Shown here: one piece after another, positions 5,807 to 11,678 of the stretch
Numbering within the stretch: position 1 is the first letter of the stretch
Layout of the letters: each line of letters begins with the position of its first letter
Assembly: GCA_050011095.1 (NCBI GenBank)
Contig: JBEKJU010000102.1
Span: forward strand, 1 to 12,908
Origin: JBEKJU01 sp050011095
GTDB lineage: Bacteria; Desulfobacterota; Syntrophorhabdia; Syntrophorhabdales; WCHB1-27
Direction of reading: 5' to 3'
Length of the DNA stretch: 12,908 nt
The notes under the pieces: model-generated
The model's database searches: none
What the model was told of the DNA's origin: nothing
The model's input: only the letters and a program-made list of their open reading frames with translations
Position numbers and translations under genes: made by a program

Positions 5807-7085
5807 GATCGTGAGCCTCGGCTGCCCCAAGAATCTCGTTGACTCCGAGTATCTGGCCGGGCGGCTCGAAAGGGCGGGCCACGTACTCGCGGACGATGCG
5901 CAGCTGGTCGTCATCAATACGTGCGCCTTTATCGCCGATGCGTGCAGCGAATCGATAGAGACCATTCTCGGGGAGGCGCAGAGGGCGGGAGGTGACGGCG
6001 CGAGGCTGGTCGTGGCGGGCTGCCTCGTCGACCGGTACGGGGACGAGCTGGCCGACCTTCTGCCGGAGGTGGACGCCTTCGTCGGGAGGGGCGCCTACGG
6101 CGGCATCGAGCGCCTTATCACCCAAAGGGGCCTTTTCAAGGACGCCCCCGAGCCTGGGGGTCGGGACCTTTGCGGCCGCATCCCGAGAAAGGTGCTCACT
6201 ACCGCCCCTACGGCCTATCTGAAGATACAGGAAGGCTGCAACAACCGGTGCAGCTATTGCACGATTCCCTCCATCACGGGGCCGTTGAAGAGCCGGACCG
6301 CCGACGATATCAAAGAGGAATTCGCGCGACTTCTGGGAGAAGGGTTCAGGGAGTTTAACGTGGTGGGCCAGGATATCACCTCCTACGGGAAGGACGGGGG
6401 CAGGGATATCGCGGGCCTCCTCACGGGTCTCCTCGCCGTGAAGGAGGACTATTTCATCAGGCTCCTCTACCTGCACCCGGCGGGCATAAACGATGCGCTC
6501 CTCGATCTCATGGCGCGCGACGAGCGGATCATACCATACCTCGACATCCCCATACAGCATTCGGAGGACGGCATCCTGCGATCGATGAACCGGGGCTATT
6601 CCCGGAGCGCCCTCGAGCGCCTCTTCGGAAAGATCAGGTCGGCCATGCCCGACTCTGTGCTCCGCACGACGGTCATGGTAGGATATCCGGGGGAAAGTCA
6701 GGCCGATTTCTCGAACCTCTGCGCATTCATCTCCGAATGGGAGTTCGACAACCTGGGGGCCTTCACCTATTCGCGGGAGGCGGGAACGGCGGCCGCCCGC
6801 ATGAAGAATCAGGTGCCGAAGGGCGTAAAGCAGGAGAGGTACCGGGCGATCATGGAGCTTCAGGGCGCGATATCGAAAAGGCGGCTCACGAGGCTCAAGG
6901 GCCGGACCATGAAGGTCGTCATCGAGGCCCGCGAGGCGGACGTCTTAACAGGGCGCCTTCTCATCCAGGCCCCCGACGTCGACGGCATTGCCTTCATCAG
7001 GGGTAAGGGCGAGGTGGGCCAGATACGGACGGGCGTGGTGACGGGAACGACCGATTACGATGTGATCGTAGAGCTGGGAGGATGA
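5796..7085 (+). CDS. ribosomal protein S12 (uS12) methylthiotransferase RimO
   Basis: RimO is a cytosolic radical-SAM enzyme that adds a methylthio group to the conserved aspartate (Asp88/89) of ribosomal protein S12. Its 429 residues are of normal length. The N-terminal MTTase domain has three cluster cysteines, C10 (SLGCPKNLVDSE), C43 (NTCAFI) and C76 (AGCLVD). The radical-SAM motif is EGCNNRCSYCTIPSITG with C148, C152 and C155. A TRAM domain fills about 368-429. SLGCPKNLVDSE and the cluster sequence favour RimO over MiaB. The start is ATG 5796, which gives the expected MRYRIVSLGC N terminus; the preceding G-run at 5779-5785 can serve as ribosome-binding site. The stop directly abuts the lysS ATG. 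Confidence 0.96.
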   Translation: MRYRIVSLGCPKNLVDSEYLAGRLERAGHVLADDAQLVVINTCAFIADACSESIETILGEAQRAGGDGARLVVAGCLVDRYGDELADLLPEVDAFVGRGAYGGIERLITQRGLFKDAPEPGGRDLCGRIPRKVLTTAPTAYLKIQEGCNNRCSYCTIPSITGPLKSRTADDIKEEFARLLGEGFREFNVVGQDITSYGKDGGRDIAGLLTGLLAVKEDYFIRLLYLHPAGINDALLDLMARDERIIPYLDIPIQHSEDGILRSMNRGYSRSALERLFGKIRSAMPDSVLRTTVMVGYPGESQADFSNLCAFISEWEFDNLGAFTYSREAGTAAARMKNQVPKGVKQERYRAIMELQGAISKRRLTRLKGRTMKVVIEAREADVLTGRLLIQAPDVDGIAFIRGKGEVGQIRTGVVTGTTDYDVIVELGG

Positions 7086-8549
7086 ATGGAACCGATCAAT
7101 GAGCTTTTGGGCGTCCGCAAGGAGAAGGAGGAGTTTCTCCGGGCCTCGGGAATTGACCCCTATCCCCAGGAAAGGGGCGATTACACGGGGAGCGGCCGTC
7201 TCCGGGAGGAGTTCGGCGCTCTAAGCGCCGAGGAGATAGAGCAGAGAGACGCAACCGTTTCCTTCGCCGGCAGGATCGTCGCCTTCAGGGACTTCGGCAA
7301 AAGCTGCTTCCTCCACGTCCAGGACCGGGAGGGGCGGACCCAGGTGTACGTGAGGAAGGATACGCTTACGTCCCCCGACTACGATCTCTTCAAGAAGTTC
7401 GATGTGGGCGACATTGTCGCGGCTGACGGAAAGCTCTTCAAGACGCGGACCGGCGAGCTGACGATACTCGCCGCGCGGATCACGCTCCTGACGAAGTCGC
7501 TCCGCCCCCTGCCCGAGAAGTGGCACGGCCTCAAGGACGTGGAAGAGCGGTACCGCAGAAGGTACGTGGACCTCATCGTCAACCAGAAGGTGCGCGAGAT
7601 TTTCCTGAGGCGGGCTAAGATCATCGAATCGATACGCGCCTTTTTGATCGACCGTTCCTTCATCGAGGTCGAAACGCCCATGATGCAGGTGATCCCGGGC
7701 GGCGCGGTGGCGAAGCCCTTCAAGACCCATCACAACGCCCTGGGCCTCGACCTCTATCTGAGGGTCGCCCCCGAGCTTTACCTGAAAAGGCTGATCGTCG
7801 GAGGGTTCGAGAGGGTCTTCGAGATCAACAGGAACTTCAGGAATGAAGGGATCTCCGTCAGACACAACCCCGAGTTCACCATGCTCGAATTCTACCAGGC
7901 CTATGCCACGTACGAGGACCTCATGGACCTGACCGAGGAGATGGTGTCGGCCCTCGTCACGCGGCTCTTCGGCGGCCCTGTCGTGACGTACGACGGCCGG
8001 GAGATCGATTTTTCGAGACCCTGGAGGCGGCTGACCATGGAGCAGGCCCTCATCGATCCCGGCGGGTTCGACCCCTCGGTCGCGGATGATCCTTCAATGC
8101 TCGCGGCCTTCGGCGAGGAGCTTGGCATCGAGGGCATCGGGACGATGGCGAAGGGCAAGGCCATTACCGAGATCTTTGAAAAGTTGTGCGAGGACAAGCT
8201 CGTGCAGCCCACCTTCATCACCCGGTACCCCGTAGAGGTCTCCCCCTTGGCGAAGCGGTCGAAGGAGAGACCGGAGGTGACCGAGCGGTTCGAGCTTTAC
8301 GTGAGCGGCATGGAGATCGCGAACGGCTTCAACGAGCTGAACGACCCCGAGGACCAGAAGAGGAGGTTCATCGAGCAGATAAGGGATAAGGAGGAGGGCG
8401 CGGCAATGGACGAGGATTATATCACGGCCCTTGAATACGGGCTGCCTCCGACGGCGGGCGAGGGCATCGGAATAGACCGGCTGACCATGCTCCTTACCGA
8501 CAGCCAGTCGATCCGTGAGGTGATCCTCTTCCCCCTCCTTAGGCCATAG
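7086..8549 (+). CDS. lysyl-tRNA synthetase, class II (LysRS)
   Basis: This cytosolic enzyme charges tRNA-Lys with lysine using ATP. At 487 residues it is of normal bacterial length. An N-terminal OB-fold anticodon-binding domain (about 57-135) precedes the class II core. Motif 1 is around 186-212 (FIEVETPMM...GGAVAKPF), motif 2 is FEINRNFRNEGISVRHNPEF (245-264), and motif 3 ends the protein as GIGIDRLTMLLTDS...REVILFPLLRP. The ATG at 7086 follows the rimO stop with no gap, behind GGGAGG (7076-7081). Its place just before the Lol genes is a common arrangement in Desulfobacterota (from memory). No internal stop or missing motif was seen. Confidence 0.97.
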   Translation: MEPINELLGVRKEKEEFLRASGIDPYPQERGDYTGSGRLREEFGALSAEEIEQRDATVSFAGRIVAFRDFGKSCFLHVQDREGRTQVYVRKDTLTSPDYDLFKKFDVGDIVAADGKLFKTRTGELTILAARITLLTKSLRPLPEKWHGLKDVEERYRRRYVDLIVNQKVREIFLRRAKIIESIRAFLIDRSFIEVETPMMQVIPGGAVAKPFKTHHNALGLDLYLRVAPELYLKRLIVGGFERVFEINRNFRNEGISVRHNPEFTMLEFYQAYATYEDLMDLTEEMVSALVTRLFGGPVVTYDGREIDFSRPWRRLTMEQALIDPGGFDPSVADDPSMLAAFGEELGIEGIGTMAKGKAITEIFEKLCEDKLVQPTFITRYPVEVSPLAKRSKERPEVTERFELYVSGMEIANGFNELNDPEDQKRRFIEQIRDKEEGAAMDEDYITALEYGLPPTAGEGIGIDRLTMLLTDSQSIREVILFPLLRP

Positions 8550-8560
8550 AGGTGCGCGCC

Positions 8561-9757
8561 ATGAACTACGAAACGGCAATCGCCCTTCGTTATCTGCGGT
8601 CGAAAAGGAAGGACAAGTTCATATCGTTCACCACCTGGATCGCCATAGCGGGCATAGGCATCGGCGTTATGGCGATCATCCTGGTCATCGCGGTGATGAC
8701 GGGGTTCCAGGACGAGATCAGGGACAGGCTCCTCGGCATCCGCCCCCACATCGTTCTGATCCCTGAATGGGGGGTGAAGGACCCGGAGAAGGTCGTGGAG
8801 CGGCTGCAAGGCGTCGAGGGCGTCGCCTCCGCATCACCCTTCATCGAGTTCCAGGCGATGGCGCAGGGACCGTTCCGCGTCTCGGGTGTGGTCGTGAGGG
8901 GTATTGCGCCGAAGGACGCCCGCTACCTCACGCGTCTCATGAAAGAGGGCAGCGTCGATTCCCTCGCGAGCAGCGGCACGATCCTTCTCGGCAGGGAGCT
9001 TGCGCGGGAGCTTGGCCTCCTCCGGGGCGATCTCTTTACGCTCATCGTTCCCTTCGGCGGTTTTTCCCCGGCCGGCGCGGCCCCCGAGACGCTCCGGGTC
9101 AGGGTGGGGGGCACGTTCGAGACGGGCATGTACGACATAGACAGTCTCGTGGCGATCATGCCGCTTTCCGATGCGGAGGCGATGCTGGGCATGGGCGTCA
9201 CGGGGATCGAGGTTAAGGTGAAGGACGTCTATGCGGCGGGCGCGGTGCGGGACCGCATAGTCAGGACGCTGGGACCCGGCTATTTCGGAAGGACGTGGAT
9301 GGAGCAGAACAGGAATCTCCTGTCGGCCCTGAGGCTGGAAAAGCTAGTGATGTTCATCATTCTGGCCCTCATTATCCTCGTGGCGAGCTTCAACATCATA
9401 AGCGCCCTCGTGATGACGGTGATGGAGAAGAAGAAGGATATCGCCATCCTCAAGGCCATGGGCGCGACCAACAGGAGCATCATGCGCGTTTTTGTGGCGG
9501 AGGGCCTGACGATAGGCGTCTTCGGCGCGTTGCTCGGCACCTTCGTCGGATATCTGGCGTTGGAGGTGCAGACCCATTTCGAGATCGTAAAGCTCCCGAG
9601 CGACGTTTACTACATCAGCACCCTGCCGATGAAGATCAGCCACCTCGACGTCCTCCTCATCGCCGCCGTGACCATTCTGCTCTGTCTCTGTTCGACGCTC
9701 TACCCCTCGTACAAGGCATCGAGGATCGACCCCGTGGAGACGCTGCGATATGAGTGA
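8561..9757 (+). CDS. lipoprotein-releasing ABC transporter permease (LolC/LolE type)
   Basis: This inner-membrane subunit of the Lol transporter extracts mature lipoproteins from the membrane and passes them to LolA. Its 398 residues show the LolC/E plan: a cytoplasmic N terminus MNYETAIALRYLRSKRK, TM1 (about 22-47), a large periplasmic domain (48-260), then TM2 (262-288), TM3 (311-335) and TM4 (363-383). EKKKDIAILKAMGA (289-302) is the coupling segment that contacts the ATPase. ATG 8561 is preferred over GTG 8552 because GAGGTG (8549-8554) lies 6 bases before it and it yields the family N terminus. There is a single permease gene here, so the complex is probably a homodimer (LolF-like) with LolD; LolC versus LolE cannot be distinguished. 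It overlaps lolD by 8 bases. Confidence 0.92.
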   Translation: MNYETAIALRYLRSKRKDKFISFTTWIAIAGIGIGVMAIILVIAVMTGFQDEIRDRLLGIRPHIVLIPEWGVKDPEKVVERLQGVEGVASASPFIEFQAMAQGPFRVSGVVVRGIAPKDARYLTRLMKEGSVDSLASSGTILLGRELARELGLLRGDLFTLIVPFGGFSPAGAAPETLRVRVGGTFETGMYDIDSLVAIMPLSDAEAMLGMGVTGIEVKVKDVYAAGAVRDRIVRTLGPGYFGRTWMEQNRNLLSALRLEKLVMFIILALIILVASFNIISALVMTVMEKKKDIAILKAMGATNRSIMRVFVAEGLTIGVFGALLGTFVGYLALEVQTHFEIVKLPSDVYYISTLPMKISHLDVLLIAAVTILLCLCSTLYPSYKASRIDPVETLRYE

Positions 9758-10433
9758 GCCCCTTGTTTCCATACGCGGATTAACGAAGAGTTTTCACAAG
9801 GACGGCGCCACGGTGGGCGTGCTGAAGGGGATCGATCTGGAGGTGGGGGAAGGCGAATACATCACCATCATGGGTCCTTCCGGCGCCGGCAAGACGACGT
9901 TCCTCCATGTGATCGGCTCCCTCGACCGGGCCACGGAGGGCGAGATCCTCTACAGGGGGAAAAACATCAGCCTCTACAACGGGGAGGAGCAGTGCCGCTT
10001 CAGGAACGAAAAGGTGGGGTTTGTCTTCCAGTTCTACCACCTCCTGCAGGATTTCACCGTCGTCGAGAATATCATGGTTCCCCTATGGATCAGGCGGGTG
10101 AAGGCGGCGGAGGCCCTTGCCGAGGCAGAGGAATTTCTGGGGATCATGGGCCTGGCCCACCGGAGGAATCACAAGCCGGGCGAGCTTTCAGGGGGCGAAC
10201 AGCAGAGGGTGGCCATAGCAAGGGCGCTCATCAACCGGCCCGAGCTGATCCTCGCGGACGAGCCCACGGGGAACCTCGACAGGAAGACGGGCAGGGAGGT
10301 GCTGGGGTATATCCTCTCCGTGCGGGAGAAGATAGGGGCGGCCCTCATCCTCGTGACCCACGACCCCGAGATCGGCCGCGCGGGCAAGAGAAGGTTCACC
10401 ATGGTGGACGGAGAGCTTTTCCGGGAGGAGTAG
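9750..10433 (+). CDS. lipoprotein-releasing ABC transporter ATP-binding protein LolD
   Basis: This is the ATPase of the Lol lipoprotein exporter, on the cytoplasmic face of the inner membrane. All ABC motifs are intact in 227 residues: Walker A GPSGAGKT (42-49), Q-loop Q94 in VFQFYHLL, signature LSGGEQQR (146-153), Walker B LILADE (166-171), D-loop GNLD (174-177) and switch H204 in VTHD. The length and MacB/LolD-type family features fit LolD, and the 8-base overlap with the permease gene (ATGAGTGA) fixes the partner. It is the last gene of the plus-strand operon. No clear T-tailed terminator follows, although the palindromic repeat at 10561-10691 could serve. Confidence 0.95.
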   Translation: MSEPLVSIRGLTKSFHKDGATVGVLKGIDLEVGEGEYITIMGPSGAGKTTFLHVIGSLDRATEGEILYRGKNISLYNGEEQCRFRNEKVGFVFQFYHLLQDFTVVENIMVPLWIRRVKAAEALAEAEEFLGIMGLAHRRNHKPGELSGGEQQRVAIARALINRPELILADEPTGNLDRKTGREVLGYILSVREKIGAALILVTHDPEIGRAGKRRFTMVDGELFREE

Positions 10434-10560
10434 CAGACCTTCCTCACGACATCCTCCTTTCATGCCGAGTCGCATTCAAAGTCACCATCCGAGGGTACGG
10501 GGCGGCGCGGGCCCTCTCGAAGAGTGTCCGATCTTCCCGTGATGCCGGCTTTTACACTTT

Positions 10561-10691
10561 TGGTCCATTTCGAAAGTTCGGTGACGTATTCGGCGTTCAC
10601 AACTATCGTCATTCCGGGCAAGCGGAGCGCGACCCGGAATCCAGAAAGAAACATGGATTCCGGCTTCCGCCGGAATGACGGCAGTAAGGGG
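10561..10691. repeat. inverted truncated copy (copy B) of the element at 870-1046
   Basis: This 131-base stretch is the reverse complement of 914-1044 with one mismatch (position 972 is T in copy A, where copy B carries the complement of G) and no gaps. It keeps one terminal repeat (TGGTCCATTTCG, 10561-10572) and all internal palindromes. It lacks the outer bases and the other terminus, diverging abruptly after 10691. The near identity implies recent origin from a common source. Confidence 0.85.
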
Positions 10692-10744
10692 ATAAAAAGG
10701 AAAAACCGGAGGCGAAAAAATGCACCGTCGGCTAGCGTCGCCCC

Positions 10745-10767
10745 CTCCAACGGCAAAGCCATTGGAG
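10745..10767. other. hairpin
   Basis: CTCCAA-C-GGC pairs with GCC-A-TTGGAG around an AAA loop, with a single C/A mismatch. The neighbouring GCCGACG/CGTCGGC stem (10792-10809) makes a second hairpin. Their function is unknown; both look like intergenic repeat debris. Confidence 0.4.
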
Positions 10768-10811
10768 CCTCCTCCCTCAAGGGCGTTTCCTGCCGACGGC
10801 TGCGTCGGCGC

Positions 10812-10858
10812 GCCGAAGGGGCGTGGGTGGTGCCGAAGGGGCGTGGGTGGTGCCGAAG
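10812..10858. repeat. 20-bp tandem repeat, 2.35 copies
   Basis: The unit GCCGAAGGGGCGTGGGTGGT occurs at 10812-10831 and 10832-10851 without change, and its first 7 bases recur at 10852-10858. Identical copies suggest slippage and possible copy-number variation. It lies in non-coding DNA. Confidence 0.8.
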
Positions 10859-10882
10859 ATAAGCAACTCGGTATCACCCTTC

Positions 10883-10919
10883 AAAAAAGAGCACCCGCGA
10901 CGCACAGGCCGCGGGTGCT
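10883..10919 (-). terminator. Rho-independent terminator of the PII operon
   Basis: A perfect 10-bp stem AGCACCCGCG/CGCGGGTGCT (10890-10899 and 10910-10919) with a 10-base loop is followed, in minus-strand direction, by a run of six T (10888-10883). It begins 15 bases after the stop of the last PII gene. The other strand has no T-run, so it acts on the minus strand. Confidence 0.9.
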
Positions 10920-10934
10920 TAGGGGGGGGTACGG

Positions 10935-11270
10935 TCACGATACGGCCGCTATGCTTTTCTTCCCTGTCTGTCTTACCTGTTCGAGGGGAAAGATGAAGAC
11001 CTTGCTCTCTCCCGATGCGTCCTTTTTTGCCGTCTCCTGGATCATCGCTACAGCCCTGTCCATTTCATCGTCCGTCACGACGACCTCGATCTTTGCCTCT
11101 ATGAGAAAAGGCGGTTGATACCTCACACCCCTGTAGACCTGCGTCAGTCCGTCCCGGCTGCCGAAATCCTTGACCTCCGTGACGGTCATCGCCCCTATGC
11201 CTATGCTTGTGAGGCCGTCTTTCATCGCCTGCACGTCCGAGGGCTCGATTATCGCCTCTATCTTTTTCAT
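10935..11270 (-). CDS. divergent PII-family signalling protein (GlnB/GlnK-like) with altered nucleotide loops
   Basis: This 111-residue cytosolic protein, expected to be a trimer, has the PII fold (MKKIEAIIEP, GAMTVTEVKDFG, KIEVVV). PII proteins bind ATP/ADP and 2-oxoglutarate and control transporters or enzymes through the T-loop. Here Tyr51, the classical uridylylation site, is present (YRGVRY). However, the Q39 position is Arg, and the B-loop usually reading TGxxGDGK is KDASGESK (83-90). The C-terminal RIRTGE region is shortened to VRQTGKK, removing the arginines that hold phosphates. ATP binding of the normal kind is therefore doubtful. The start is fixed by AAGGAGGAG just upstream. It is the last gene of the operon, 26 bp behind the second PII gene and just before the terminator. 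Confidence 0.88.
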   Translation of the reverse strand: MKKIEAIIEPSDVQAMKDGLTSIGIGAMTVTEVKDFGSRDGLTQVYRGVRYQPPFLIEAKIEVVVTDDEMDRAVAMIQETAKKDASGESKVFIFPLEQVRQTGKKSIAAVS

Positions 11271-11296
11271 ATGCTCCTCCTTCGCGGCTTTTCGCG

Positions 11297-11635
11297 CTAG
11301 ATGGTCATTTTTCCCCGCTCGCCGGTGCGGATCTGTATGGCATCTTCTATGGTGTAGACGAAGATCTTGCCGTCCCCTTCTTTTCCCGTCAGGGCCGCCT
11401 CCCTTATCACCGCGACTATCCTGTCCACATCCTCGTCATTCGCCACAATCTCAATCTTCGCCTTTGTGAGAAGCTCCGTCTTGTATGTCTTTCCGCGAAA
11501 CTGCTGTTCCACGCCTTTCTGTCTTCCCTGGCCTTCGATCTCGGTCATCATCAGGCCTGGGCAGCCCGCGCCTCCCAAGGCCGCGTAGACATCGCCCGTC
11601 TTCGTGGGCCGGATTATCGCCTCTATCTTTTTCAT
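11297..11635 (-). CDS. PII-family signalling protein (GlnB/GlnK-like)
   Basis: This 112-residue PII protein is of standard length and largely intact. The N-terminal strand is MKKIEAIIRP and the T-loop spans GQGRQKGVEQQFRGKTYK, with Q39 (2-oxoglutarate/Mg site) and Tyr51 in place. The B-loop is TGKEGDGK (83-90) and the C-terminal loop IQIRTGERG retains Arg103, while position 101 is Gln instead of Arg. It should form a trimer that binds adenine nucleotides. It follows the permease-PII fusion after 43 bp, with a perfect AAGGAGG (11647-11641) 5 bases before the ATG, implying more protein from this cistron than from the membrane partner. The obvious target is the fused transporter; glnB versus glnK cannot be decided. 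Confidence 0.93.
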   Translation of the reverse strand: MKKIEAIIRPTKTGDVYAALGGAGCPGLMMTEIEGQGRQKGVEQQFRGKTYKTELLTKAKIEIVANDEDVDRIVAVIREAALTGKEGDGKIFVYTIEDAIQIRTGERGKMTI

Positions 11636-11678
11636 GGTATCCTCCTTAAAAATCGCCTCTATCGCGAATGATCCATTG

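Larger units (their letters stand above)
10434..10934. other. 501-base non-coding spacer
   Basis: I see no convincing gene on either strand. Short open frames here translate repeats and lack ribosome-binding sites. The region holds an inverted truncated repeat (10561-10691), hairpins at 10745-10767 and 10792-10809 (GCCGACG/CGTCGGC), a 20-bp tandem repeat (10812-10858) and the terminator at 10883-10919. It separates the convergent lolD and PII operons. Confidence 0.7.

Noticed and set aside
4973..5965. Minus-strand open frame opposite the DUF2400 and rimO genes
   Set aside because: The plus-strand genes show clear family motifs. The antisense frame shows none.
870..10691. The whole 9.8-kb block as a composite transposon
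   Set aside because: There is no transposase. The enclosed genes include core housekeeping genes (rimO, lysS, lol) in a typical order, and copy B lacks one end, so independent insertions are simpler.
10460..10877. Short open frames on both strands in the lolD-PII spacer
   Set aside because: They translate the repeat and low-complexity hairpins, have no ribosome-binding sites, and no family is recognisable.
10890..10919. Terminator hairpin serving lolD on the plus strand
   Set aside because: The stem is followed by TTAGGGGGGGG on the plus strand, not a T-run. The six-base T-run lies on the minus-strand side.
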